From an uncultured Bacteroidales bacterium (GTDB lineage Bacteria > Bacteroidota > Bacteroidia > Bacteroidales > P3): DNA of 46,058 nt. Below, piece after piece: positions 1 to 7,621 of the stretch (position 1 is its first letter; each line of letters opens with the position of its first letter). The notes beneath the pieces are model-generated. The model was not told the origin of the DNA. It ran no database searches and saw nothing but the letters and a program-made list of their open reading frames with translations. The stretch lies in contig CAMWNM010000013.1 in NCBI GenBank assembly GCA_947175635.1, forward strand, positions 1 through 46,058. The letters run 5' to 3'. A program made the translations under genes and the position numbers.

Positions 1-8
1 TGTTTAAA

Positions 9-2606
9 TTGCCGATAAAGCAGTTTATATTTTTTGTTGTCATTGTCCTCGTTTGGTTATGTTGGAAACCTTATTTTCTCTCTTTTTTCAACGAGCGCAT
101 CATCCGGTATCTTTATATCCAAACAGGAGTGCTGACAAATATACTGTTTATCGTTATTTGTCTTTGTTTCTTGTCTGCAATCATAGCAGGCATCCGAAAG
201 AGATACACTACGTCTTATGCGCACATTTTTCTGATATTATCAGCGGCCATCATTTATTTTTCAGCCAGATGCGAAGGCAATTATATTGCACTGCCGAACT
301 GGTTCGTTTTTTTTGGCTACAGCGATATACTTGCGGGATTGTCGCTATTCTTCTCGTTAAGTTGCCTCGTTTTCCAGCTTTATACGCCAAAAAAGAATTC
401 CAATCAAAATGGAACTTATTATGGGATGATTCCTGATGAACCGATTACATCGGCTGAAGACGACTTGCTCAACTATCATCGTGATGCACTCAATCTTTAT
501 AAGACGATTAAAAGCTTCTCTGCGAATAGTTCACACAGTATAGGCATTGTATCTCCATGGGGCAGTGGTAAAACTTCTTATATGAATATGGTTAAAGAGT
601 TGATGAGAAACGACCAGTTTATTATCGTTGATTTCAATCCGCGCCATTCCAAAGATGCCAAATTCATACAAAAAGATTTTTTCAAAGAACTCTGCTCTCA
701 GCTAAAAATCTACAACGGAGAGTTTTCTACGCTTTTCGAAGATTACCTTGATGCTCTGAATATCATTGACCAAAAAGGCTTTGTCTCTTGGCTCAAATTC
801 TACAGCAAACTAACCGATCGAAGGGATAGAAAAATAAAACTCCAAGCGGCCATAAGTCGATTAAATAGACGAATTGTAGTTTTTGTCGAAGATTTTGACC
901 GCTTGCTGGATGTCGAGATCGTAGAAGTTTTTAAGTTGATCGATGAAAACGCTTCATTCAGCAATATCATTTTTATCTCTGCTTATGATAAGGAACATCT
1001 GCATAAGCTGCTTGGATCGAAATATGATAAGGAAGGAAGTAAATTCTCCGACAAGTTTTTCACGCTGGAAGTATATTTGCCCCGAAGACCTTATGAGATA
1101 ATTTTGAATTTCATTTTCCAAAAGCTGAAAGAACAGCTTTTTTGGGATGAACAAGCGTGCGAACTCCATAAAACATGGCTACGTAACAATCGGGACATAA
1201 TTCAAAAATATATACCCACCTTGCGGGATGCCAAGCGCTTTTTGAATCTGTTTCTAAGGGATTATTCGCTTATCAAAAACGAAGTTGTCTTTAGTGAGTA
1301 TTTCTTGGTATCCCTTATCAAATACAAATATCCCCAAGAACTGAACGCGCTATATGAAAAAAAGTATTTAACTCGACGTCATTTAATATCGTCTGTGTTT
1401 GAAATAGTCAAAAACTGCGATGCACAATCAAAGGATATAATCGAAACGCTGTTCCCTGTCTCTAATTCCGATGCAATCAAAAAATACGAGTCAATTCGAT
1501 ATGAATCTTCTTTCCATAAATATTTCGAGAATTACGTTCATGGAATTCTGAGCATCGAACAGATGGGAAAGGTGCTCAATCTTGCAACTAATGATACCGA
1601 GGTTAGGCAAATTCTTGCTGACTGGAATGCAGACAATGCGATACAAGACTTGTTGAACTACTTGGATTTCAAAGATCTATTTTCCCATGGTTCAAAATTA
1701 CATTTCGAAAGATATGTGGATATTTTGTTTTGGCTCACTTCTTATGTAAATCCATATATTCATATTGCCAGATTGATAACGAAAATCCATACCGATAAAC
1801 TTGTCCAGATTTACGGATACGCAAACGAGACTGCATACAAACAGTTTATTGATTCGAAATTCCGCGGTGGTGAGTATTCCTACATAACTAGACAGCTGCT
1901 CCTTGACTGCTTAAGTGCAAAACATGATATCGAATTTATTTTCTTCCATAACGAAATTCTGAAATGGAGCAAATTATATCTCGACAACTATATCTCAACA
2001 GGAAATTCCAAACTCAATACGTATAAGAAAATACTTTATTCCTGCATTGTCGATGTGGATAAAAAATCCCAAAAGATAACCTTGGACACCGAGTCTTGCG
2101 AGAAAATCAAACAACTGATAGACAGGCATCCATGTAGCTATTTGGATGGATTCGTGTTCTTGGGATGTGTATCCTCAAGCCCTGATTTCAACAGTATCGC
2201 CTGTGAACCGTTTTGGAAACAGATTTTTGGTTCTGCCGATAATTTCGAAGCGTTCATAAGCGATTCTGCACGCAATACATGCGGCAAAATAAATTTAATC
2301 AGGAATTTTTGGAGGCTTTATAAACGGAATGATTATGAACAGCTTTTCTACGAAAGAATGGGTAACGTACAAGAAAAAATAGATGGCAGTCTTTGGGATG
2401 AGGTCAGTAAATTGGACAGACTTGAAGCGATTGATGAGGAGTATGAAAGAGAGAAAGCCGCATTCAAGCCAGAAATGAAAGGAAAATATCACGACAAATT
2501 GGAAGAATTAAAATCCAAAATAGAGACATTACATATTCCCATTAAATACAGAGAATCCGTTCTCGGTCAAATAACCCAGTCTCTTGATGAACTTGATCGG
2601 GACTAA
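9..2606 (+). CDS. Membrane-anchored KAP-type P-loop NTPase
   Basis: About four hydrophobic segments occupy the first 125 residues (roughly 5-22, 43-60, 71-86, 102-122). A soluble NTPase region follows, with Walker A SPWGSGKTS at residues 182-190 and a Walker B-like VEDFDRL around 293-299. This combination is typical of the KAP NTPase family, whose members are membrane-bound ATPases often found on mobile or defence-related DNA. The last 550 residues are helical, charged and not recognised. The first usable start is TTG at 9, but the frame stays open to base 3, so the true start may lie outside the window. The gene is much more AT-rich than the core genes: row 1741-1800 has 18 G+C in 60. Family assignment is fairly sure; a defence role is only inference. 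Confidence 0.8.
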   Translation: MPIKQFIFFVVIVLVWLCWKPYFLSFFNERIIRYLYIQTGVLTNILFIVICLCFLSAIIAGIRKRYTTSYAHIFLILSAAIIYFSARCEGNYIALPNWFVFFGYSDILAGLSLFFSLSCLVFQLYTPKKNSNQNGTYYGMIPDEPITSAEDDLLNYHRDALNLYKTIKSFSANSSHSIGIVSPWGSGKTSYMNMVKELMRNDQFIIVDFNPRHSKDAKFIQKDFFKELCSQLKIYNGEFSTLFEDYLDALNIIDQKGFVSWLKFYSKLTDRRDRKIKLQAAISRLNRRIVVFVEDFDRLLDVEIVEVFKLIDENASFSNIIFISAYDKEHLHKLLGSKYDKEGSKFSDKFFTLEVYLPRRPYEIILNFIFQKLKEQLFWDEQACELHKTWLRNNRDIIQKYIPTLRDAKRFLNLFLRDYSLIKNEVVFSEYFLVSLIKYKYPQELNALYEKKYLTRRHLISSVFEIVKNCDAQSKDIIETLFPVSNSDAIKKYESIRYESSFHKYFENYVHGILSIEQMGKVLNLATNDTEVRQILADWNADNAIQDLLNYLDFKDLFSHGSKLHFERYVDILFWLTSYVNPYIHIARLITKIHTDKLVQIYGYANETAYKQFIDSKFRGGEYSYITRQLLLDCLSAKHDIEFIFFHNEILKWSKLYLDNYISTGNSKLNTYKKILYSCIVDVDKKSQKITLDTESCEKIKQLIDRHPCSYLDGFVFLGCVSSSPDFNSIACEPFWKQIFGSADNFEAFISDSARNTCGKINLIRNFWRLYKRNDYEQLFYERMGNVQEKIDGSLWDEVSKLDRLEAIDEEYEREKAAFKPEMKGKYHDKLEELKSKIETLHIPIKYRESVLGQITQSLDELDRD

Positions 2607-2614
2607 ATCCCGAT
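2596..2614. other. Perfect 7-bp hairpin spanning the KAP gene stop codon
   Basis: ATCGGGA at 2596-2602 is the exact reverse complement of TCCCGAT at 2608-2614, with a 5-nt loop that includes the TAA stop. No T-run follows, so it is not a standard intrinsic terminator. It sits at the join between AT-rich accessory DNA and host-like DNA and could be a weak terminator or a trace of the junction. Confidence 0.4.
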
Positions 2615-2624
2615 ATGTAATCGT

Positions 2625-2885
2625 TTGATTAAATATTTGTTAATCATTTATCCTACGGCATCCTCGCTATATCTTTTCGGCAGATATGAATATTACAAAC
2701 GAATGGAGGGCGTGGCCAGACCATTCGACAGTCGGTGCGATATGTCGAGTATGTTTTTCGGCCTCAATTACATCCCCGTTTCACAGATTGTCCTAAAGGC
2801 CCAATATACCCGGCGATTTGGGGCTTCCCCCGTCAATGAGTTTTCTATCGGCCTCGCTTTTTCGGGCGGTTCTTTCATGAAGTGA
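2625..2885 (+). pseudogene. 3' remnant of an outer-membrane beta-barrel (porin-like) gene
   Basis: The 86-codon frame has the alternating hydrophobic/aromatic pattern of C-terminal barrel strands, for example SLYLFGRYEYYKR, GLNYIPVSQIVLKAQYTRRF and VNEFSIGLAFSG. This matches the end of Bacteroidota porins, which are several hundred residues long. There is no signal peptide, no good start codon (only TTG) and no N-terminal barrel. The frame is open from just after the KAP stop at 2606, and composition becomes host-like from about 2640. The likeliest reading is that the 5' part was lost when the KAP-containing segment arrived. A short real protein cannot be excluded but looks unlikely. Confidence 0.6.
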
Positions 2886-2909
2886 GGGCAAAATAGATGT
2901 AAGGAAAAA

Positions 2910-2936
2910 GGGCCGTCTGCCTGAAGCAGACGGCCC
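2910..2936. terminator. Strong bidirectional intrinsic terminator
   Basis: An 11-bp perfect stem, GGGCCGTCTGC (2910-2920) with GCAGACGGCCC (2926-2936), has a 5-nt loop. A-run on the left and T-run on the right make it work for both strands. It can end the barrel remnant on the + strand and the AraC-type gene on the - strand. Confidence 0.9.
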
Positions 2937-2964
2937 TTTTCTTTTAGGAACGGGGATAGACGGA

Positions 2965-4032
2965 TTACCTGTTCGACACTTCTTTCTTGAACTGAATCGG
3001 CGACATGCCCGTCTGGGTTTTGAACATCTTTCCGAAAGTGGATTGGTCGGGATAGTTCAGGTCTTTCGCCACTTCCTGAATGTTTTTGTGTTGGGTAAGC
3101 AACTGGTATTTCGCCCGTTCGATCACCATGATATGCATCCATTGGTTGGCTGAATAACCGGTAACCAGTTTGAGAATCGTGGTGAGGTATTGCGGGGTGA
3201 TTTCCAATCGTTCCGAGTAAAAGGCCAGATAACGTTCTTTGTGTACGTTCTGATGGAGGAGGTGGAGAAACCGCAACACGATCATTTCACGGTTGGCCAC
3301 CTTGGCCCCTTTCTTGCGCAAGGGCACTTTCTTACTGTAGAGGTTGTAGAGTTCGTAGCAGAAGATTTTGGCCGACTGATTCACGATATAGTTGTCGAAG
3401 ATATCCTGATTCAGGAAAGGCGCACCTTCGATTTTCTCCATTTTTACAAGCAGGCTTTCGAACGATCGGGCGAATTGTTCTGCGATGCCTTTGTTCAGTC
3501 CGATCACGGGGTTCTGGAGAATGTGGAAATGCAGGTCGAGCGGCAGGGCGAAAGTAGGGGAGAAGAGGAAAAATTTAGTGCAGACAATCGCATAGGCCTT
3601 GAAATCCTTGCTGACGCTTTTATTGGCCAAAAAGAATACGGAATCGATAATCATGGCCTGTCCGGCCTTGAGGGTCTGGGGCTTGGCGTCCATTTCGAAC
3701 TTGGTTTCCCCTTGGATACAAACCAAACAGCAGATGCTGGTGCCGTCCCATATCTTTTTTGCACCTGCAATCTGCGCGTCGATGGTTACGGCCGCGAATC
3801 CGGTGCTGTTTAATTCTTCATCGATATTTTGGAGATATGCAGGCAAGAAAGCATTGCCACGTAATCTGCGTTCTCTTTTTTTTCTCGGTTTCCTGACATT
3901 AGGGGCTTCCTCTTTTTCCACTTTGACAGTGCTCGCTTTCGGGTTGTTTTTTGCGTTTTTTTTCAAGGTTGTAAGATTTTGATGACCGGAACGAAAGGTT
4001 TTTGCTTTCAATCGGCGGAAATTAACGGGCAA
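2965..4032 (-). CDS. AraC-family transcriptional regulator
   Basis: The last 100 residues form the double helix-turn-helix of AraC proteins. Key parts are ITPQYLTTILKLVTGYSANQ and the signature-like region around LNYPDQSTFGKMFKTQTGMS. The middle (about 85-230) looks like the cupin-like sensing domain seen in many Bacteroidota members; the ligand is unknown. The start is uncertain. The frame opens with TTG at 4032, but a TAnnTTTG-like site covers 4030-4037, so a transcript from it would begin inside the frame. TTG codons at 4011 or 3966 are alternatives, and no in-frame ATG occurs until about residue 113. The first 60 residues are unusually rich in Lys and Arg. A bidirectional terminator lies just downstream. 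Confidence 0.85.
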   Translation of the reverse strand: MPVNFRRLKAKTFRSGHQNLTTLKKNAKNNPKASTVKVEKEEAPNVRKPRKKRERRLRGNAFLPAYLQNIDEELNSTGFAAVTIDAQIAGAKKIWDGTSICCLVCIQGETKFEMDAKPQTLKAGQAMIIDSVFFLANKSVSKDFKAYAIVCTKFFLFSPTFALPLDLHFHILQNPVIGLNKGIAEQFARSFESLLVKMEKIEGAPFLNQDIFDNYIVNQSAKIFCYELYNLYSKKVPLRKKGAKVANREMIVLRFLHLLHQNVHKERYLAFYSERLEITPQYLTTILKLVTGYSANQWMHIMVIERAKYQLLTQHKNIQEVAKDLNYPDQSTFGKMFKTQTGMSPIQFKKEVSNR

Positions 4033-4037
4033 ATTTA
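4030..4037 (-). promoter_or_regulatory. -7 element candidate for the AraC-type gene
   Basis: On the minus strand this reads TAAATTTG, an exact match to TAnnTTTG. No TTTG -33 element is visible at the expected distance, so the call rests on the -7 element alone. If used, it rules out translation from the TTG at 4032. Confidence 0.35.
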
Positions 4038-4159
4038 ATTAAATTCCAGGATACGTTTAGGGGAATATGTAAAAAAATCGACGGAATATCTCTTTTTGTC
4101 GATTAAATGTTTCTTTGCCGGTAAAGATGAAACGAAAATATTGTAAGAGAGAAGAAAGT

Positions 4160-4231
4160 TGCCCTACCAGGGGTCGAACCTGGAGACTTCAGATCCAGAA
4201 TCTGACGTGTTGCCAATTACACCATAGGGCA
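4160..4231 (-). tRNA. tRNA-Gln (anticodon CTG)
   Basis: On the minus strand the sequence folds as a 72-nt cloverleaf. The acceptor stem pairs TGCCCTA with TAGGGCA. The anticodon stem TCAGA/TCTGA encloses the loop TTCTGGA with anticodon CTG. The T arm contains GGTTCGACCCC. CCA is not encoded. It is a single tRNA between the AraC-type gene and cstA. Confidence 0.95.
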
Positions 4232-4258
4232 ATGGGTGGCTTCTTGCAAAAGCGGATG

Positions 4259-4266
4259 CAAAGATA
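4259..4266 (-). promoter_or_regulatory. -7 element for tRNA-Gln
   Basis: On the minus strand this reads TATCTTTG, an exact TAnnTTTG match about 28 nt before the mature tRNA 5' end. A near -33 element (ATTG, one mismatch) lies 18 nt upstream. Confidence 0.55.
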
Positions 4267-4331
4267 CGAAAATTTTTTTTGATACAATTTTTTTTATCAA
4301 AAAAAAGATATGCCGTCCGTCAGAAGTGCCT

Positions 4332-4343
4332 ACCCCGCGGGGT
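4332..4343. promoter_or_regulatory. 12-bp perfect palindrome upstream of cstA, possible operator
   Basis: ACCCCGCGGGGT is a perfect palindrome. Its right edge is 13 nt before the cstA -7 element at 4357-4364, so it covers the place where a -33 TTTG should be, and none is present there. This arrangement fits a dimeric regulator binding over the -33 region. The regulator is unknown. Confidence 0.4.
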
Positions 4344-4356
4344 GCGGAATTTAATG

Positions 4357-4364
4357 TACTTTCG
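4357..4364 (+). promoter_or_regulatory. -7 element of cstA
   Basis: TACTTTCG differs from TAnnTTTG at one position and lies 20 nt before the ATG at 4384. The same octamer precedes rnpB at 45512, which supports it as a used variant in this genome. Confidence 0.5.
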
Positions 4365-4383
4365 CAGTCTAAAAAGTCCGGTT

Positions 4384-5904
4384 ATGATTTCTTTTTTCAT
4401 CTCGTTGGCGCTTTTGGTGGCCGGTTATTTCGTGTACGGAAAATTTGTGGAAAGGGTGTTCTCTCCCGACCCGAACAGGGCTACGCCGGCTGTGGCGCAT
4501 CCCGACGGGGTGGATTTCGTGCGGCTTCCGGCCTGGAAAATGTTTATGATCCAGTTTCTGGATATCGCCGGGCTGGGGCCTGTATTCGGTACGATTCTTG
4601 GCGCGATGTACGGCACGGGTTGCTTTATCTGGATTGTGCTGGGATGTATATTTGGCGGTGCGGTGCACGATTATCTGGCCGGTATGCTTTCGGTACGCAA
4701 CGACGGCAAGAATGTGCCCGAGCTTACCGGAAAATATCTCGGTTCGGGCATGAAGCAGTTCAGCCGGGTTATCAGCATCGTGTTGATGATTATGTGCGGT
4801 ACGGTTTTCGTTACCGGTTCCGCCGGCCTGTTGGCCCGCCTTACGCCCGATAGCCTCAATATCAAATTCTGGAGTGTGGTCATCTTCCTCTATTTCATAT
4901 TGGCCACTTTGCTGCCTATCGATAAACTGATAGGGAAAATCTATCCGATTTTCGGCATCTGTCTGTTGTTCATGGCCGCCGGTATCATGTTCGGCCTTAT
5001 TTACCATGCCTGTTTGGCCGCGCCTGGCAGTATGCCCGAACTCTGGGAGGGTCTGGGCAGCATGCAGGCCTTGGCAGGAGGCAGTGAAAAGCCTGTTTTT
5101 CCGATGATGTTCATCTCCATTGCCTGCGGTGCCGTTTCGGGTTTCCATGCCACGCAATCGCCGCTGATGGCCCGTTGCTTTTCTTCAGAGAAGCAGGGCC
5201 GGCCTATTTTTTACGGATCCATGATTACCGAAGGTATTGTTGGCCTGATTTGGGCGGCCGCCGCCACCTATGTTTTTCATAACGCGGACTTGATGCGGCA
5301 GATAGGTCTTACCTATGCCGATGTGGAAGCCCAGGGCGGTCCTTTGGTGGTGAACGGACTTTCGCGGGTGTGGCTTGGTTCGGCGGGGGCGGTTCTGGCC
5401 ATTGTGGGGGTGGTGGCCTGTCCCATCACCTCGGGAGATACGGCGATGCGGGCGGCACGCCTGATGGTGGCCGAGATGTTGGGATTCAGCCAGAAAAAAC
5501 TTTCACACCGGTTGTTGCTGGCCTTGCCGCTGTTCGCCGTCGCGCTCTTGCTGCTTACCGTATTCAGCAACCAGTTCGGCGTGCTGTGGCGTTATTTTGC
5601 CTTTATCAACCAGTTGATGGCCATGTGTACGCTGTGGGTGCTCACCGTGTACCTCTTCAGATGCCGCGGCGGCTTGAAGTACGTGGTAACCTTGGTGCCG
5701 GCCGTATTCATGAGTTCGGTTATCTTTACCTATATCTTCCGCGCCCCCGAATGTCTCGGCGGAATTTGGGGCGGAAACGCTTTTTATCTGCACACCCTGG
5801 CCTACGTTTTAGGAGGTGCGTGCACCTTGGGTGTATGCGTATTGTTTATCGTATGGGCGAAAGGCAGGGGCAAACGCCGGAACAACGTGGAAAAAGAAGA
5901 TTAA
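4384..5904 (+). CDS. cstA: Carbon starvation protein CstA family transporter
   Basis: A 506-residue polytopic inner-membrane protein. Conserved CstA features include HPDGVDFVRLP, FLDIAGLGPVFGTILGAMYG, FGGAVHDYL and ACGAVSGFHATQSPLMARC. CstA proteins take up peptides and/or pyruvate when carbon is scarce. The ATG at 4384 is chosen because it begins the first membrane segment (ISFFISLALLVAGYF) and follows a promoter-like site. The upstream TTG/ATG extension would include the promoter. The gene stands alone and its end overlaps the convergent pseudouridine synthase by 4 nt. Substrate is not decided by the sequence. Confidence 0.9.
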   Translation: MISFFISLALLVAGYFVYGKFVERVFSPDPNRATPAVAHPDGVDFVRLPAWKMFMIQFLDIAGLGPVFGTILGAMYGTGCFIWIVLGCIFGGAVHDYLAGMLSVRNDGKNVPELTGKYLGSGMKQFSRVISIVLMIMCGTVFVTGSAGLLARLTPDSLNIKFWSVVIFLYFILATLLPIDKLIGKIYPIFGICLLFMAAGIMFGLIYHACLAAPGSMPELWEGLGSMQALAGGSEKPVFPMMFISIACGAVSGFHATQSPLMARCFSSEKQGRPIFYGSMITEGIVGLIWAAAATYVFHNADLMRQIGLTYADVEAQGGPLVVNGLSRVWLGSAGAVLAIVGVVACPITSGDTAMRAARLMVAEMLGFSQKKLSHRLLLALPLFAVALLLLTVFSNQFGVLWRYFAFINQLMAMCTLWVLTVYLFRCRGGLKYVVTLVPAVFMSSVIFTYIFRAPECLGGIWGGNAFYLHTLAYVLGGACTLGVCVLFIVWAKGRGKRRNNVEKED

Positions 5905-6599
5905 GGATTGAGGCCGGCAGACTTCTCGAAATATTGCCAGAGGGCGGTGCCGGGAACGGGTGCGGTGATGTCTATCGGTGTTTGCCGCACCGGATGAATC
6001 AAGTGTAGATAGCGGGCGTGCAGGCTTATGCTGCCGTCGGGGTTGCTCCTCCGGTCGCCGTATTTGAGGTCGCCTTGAATCGGACAGCCGATGGAAGCCA
6101 GCTGGGTGCGGATTTGGTGATGCCGCCCTGTATGCAGTTCCACCTCGATGAGGGTGTAGTGTTCCGAACTGCCGGCCAGATGATAGGAAAGTTCGGCTTT
6201 TTGCGCGCCCTGACGGGTTGGAGGGCAGATATAAGACTTGTTCTGCTTTTCGTTCCTGTACAGATATTGTACCAGCCGGTCTTCCGGTAAATCGGGCCTG
6301 TGGCGGGAAATGGCCCAATATATTTTGGAAAGCCGCCGATCGCGGATCAAGGCGTTCACCCGCTCCAAGGCCTTGCTCGTTTTGGCAAACAGCAAGGCTC
6401 CGCTCACAGGGCGGTCCAATCGGTGGGCCACGCCTAAGAATACATTGCCGGGTTTGCCGTCTCTTGCCTTGATGAAATCTTTAAAACACTCCACCAACGG
6501 CTTGTGCCCGGTTTTATCGCCTTGCACAATCTGCCCCGCAAGTTTGTTCACAATCAGCAGGTGGTTGTCTTCGTAGAGGATGGGGGCGGGCGGGTTCAT
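5901..6599 (-). CDS. RluA-family RNA pseudouridine synthase
   Basis: The 232-residue protein has the RluA catalytic motif HRLDRPVSG with the nucleophilic Asp at about residue 62, and the second family motif ELHTGRHHQIR. No N-terminal S4 domain is present, so it is a short, single-domain RluA/TruC-like enzyme that isomerises uridines in rRNA or tRNA. The start is the ATG at 6599. It overlaps the panB stop as TGATG, which indicates translational coupling to panB. The pairing of panB with an RNA modification gene has no obvious metabolic logic. The exact RNA target cannot be assigned. Confidence 0.88.
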   Translation of the reverse strand: MNPPAPILYEDNHLLIVNKLAGQIVQGDKTGHKPLVECFKDFIKARDGKPGNVFLGVAHRLDRPVSGALLFAKTSKALERVNALIRDRRLSKIYWAISRHRPDLPEDRLVQYLYRNEKQNKSYICPPTRQGAQKAELSYHLAGSSEHYTLIEVELHTGRHHQIRTQLASIGCPIQGDLKYGDRRSNPDGSISLHARYLHLIHPVRQTPIDITAPVPGTALWQYFEKSAGLNP

Positions 6600-7420
6600 C
6601 AATATTGTTCCTGTTGGTTGGGGAAAGAACCGGTTTTCACATCTTCCATATAACGGGAAACCGCGCCTGTGATTTCCGCTCCCAGATTATGGTAGCGGCG
6701 CAGATAGCGGGGCGAAAAACCTTGGGTGATGCCCAGCATGTCGTGTAAAACCAACACCTGTCCGTCGGTCTGGCTACCGGCTCCGATGCCGATGGTGGGA
6801 ATCTTCACCGCCAGGCTTACATCCCTGGCCAGATCGGCGGGTATCTTTTCGAGTACGAAGCCGAAGCATCCCAATTCTTCCAGCAACTTGGCGTCATGCA
6901 TCAGTTTCCGGGCCTCCTGCTCCGTGGTGGCGCGCACAGAATAGGTTCCGAATTTATTGATGGACTGCGGCGTAAGGCCGAGGTGTCCCATAACGGGAAT
7001 GCCGGCCGAAATGATTTTCCGAATGGAGTCGGCCACTTCCTCCCCCCCCTCCAGCTTCACCGCGTCCGCGCCTGTCTCTTTCATGATGCGCACCGCCGAC
7101 CGTAGCGCCTCCAGCGGGTCTCCCTGATAAAAACCGAAAGGTAAATCCACAATCACCAAGGCTCTTGAAACGGCCCTGACCACCGATACTCCGTGGTAAA
7201 TCATCTGGTCGAGCGTCATGGGGAGGGTTGTGGGATGCCCGGCCATCACATTGGCCGCCGAATCGCCCACCAGAATGGCGTCGATACCGGTTTTGTCCAG
7301 CAAACCGGCCAATGAATAGTCGTAGGCGGTAAGCATGGCGATCTTTTTTTCTTCGGCTTTCATTTTAAGCAAGGTACGCGTGGTAACCTTGCCGGCTGCG
7401 GTTTGAAGTATCGTACTCAT
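6599..7420 (-). CDS. panB: 3-methyl-2-oxobutanoate hydroxymethyltransferase (PanB)
   Basis: PanB transfers a hydroxymethyl group from 5,10-methylene-THF to 2-oxoisovalerate to make ketopantoate, the first step of pantothenate synthesis. The 273-residue protein shows the expected blocks: [61 protein letters not shown] and [20 protein letters not shown]. The start is the ATG at 7420 (MSTILQT); the frame extends 17 codons further but that part is not family-like and overlaps the promoter. The stop overlaps the next gene's start (TGATG). No other pan gene is visible in the window. Confidence 0.95.
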   Translation of the reverse strand: MSTILQTAAGKVTTRTLLKMKAEEKKIAMLTAYDYSLAGLLDKTGIDAILVGDSAANVMAGHPTTLPMTLDQMIYHGVSVVRAVSRALVIVDLPFGFYQGDPLEALRSAVRIMKETGADAVKLEGGEEVADSIRKIISAGIPVMGHLGLTPQSINKFGTYSVRATTEQEARKLMHDAKLLEELGCFGFVLEKIPADLARDVSLAVKIPTIGIGAGSQTDGQVLVLHDMLGITQGFSPRYLRRYHNLGAEITGAVSRYMEDVKTGSFPNQQEQY

Positions 7421-7438
7421 CGTGGGTGTTTTGACAGG

Positions 7439-7446
7439 CAAAAATA
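7439..7446 (-). promoter_or_regulatory. -7 element of panB
   Basis: On the minus strand this reads TATTTTTG, an exact TAnnTTTG match about 19 nt upstream of the panB ATG. A partial -33 (TTGC) lies 21 nt further up. Confidence 0.5.
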
Positions 7447-7516
7447 GTGAAACTTTCAGTTGCCGGCGCAACGTGGGAAAAACCGTTGCCGGAAGATTTT
7501 CCTTACGATTTTTGTG

Positions 7517-7548
7517 CTTGTGGCATAAGCCTAACTTTGTTACATTTG
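7517..7548 (+). promoter_or_regulatory. Promoter of the alpha-oxoamine synthase gene
   Basis: TACATTTG at 7541-7548 matches TAnnTTTG exactly. CTTG at 7517-7520, one mismatch from TTTG, lies 20 nt upstream. Together with the panB site this makes a divergent promoter region. The leader to the GTG at 7622 would be about 65 nt. Confidence 0.5.
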
Positions 7549-7621
7549 CAGGTCTGTAAAGCGGGCGGTTCGTTGTGAAAAGTCCGCAGTTACAAGTAGT
7601 TGCAAACTAAATTTTACGATT

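Noticed and set aside
4279..4383. N-terminal 35-codon extension of CstA
   Set aside because: It contains the promoter and palindrome and is not membrane-like; the family start fits the ATG at 4384.
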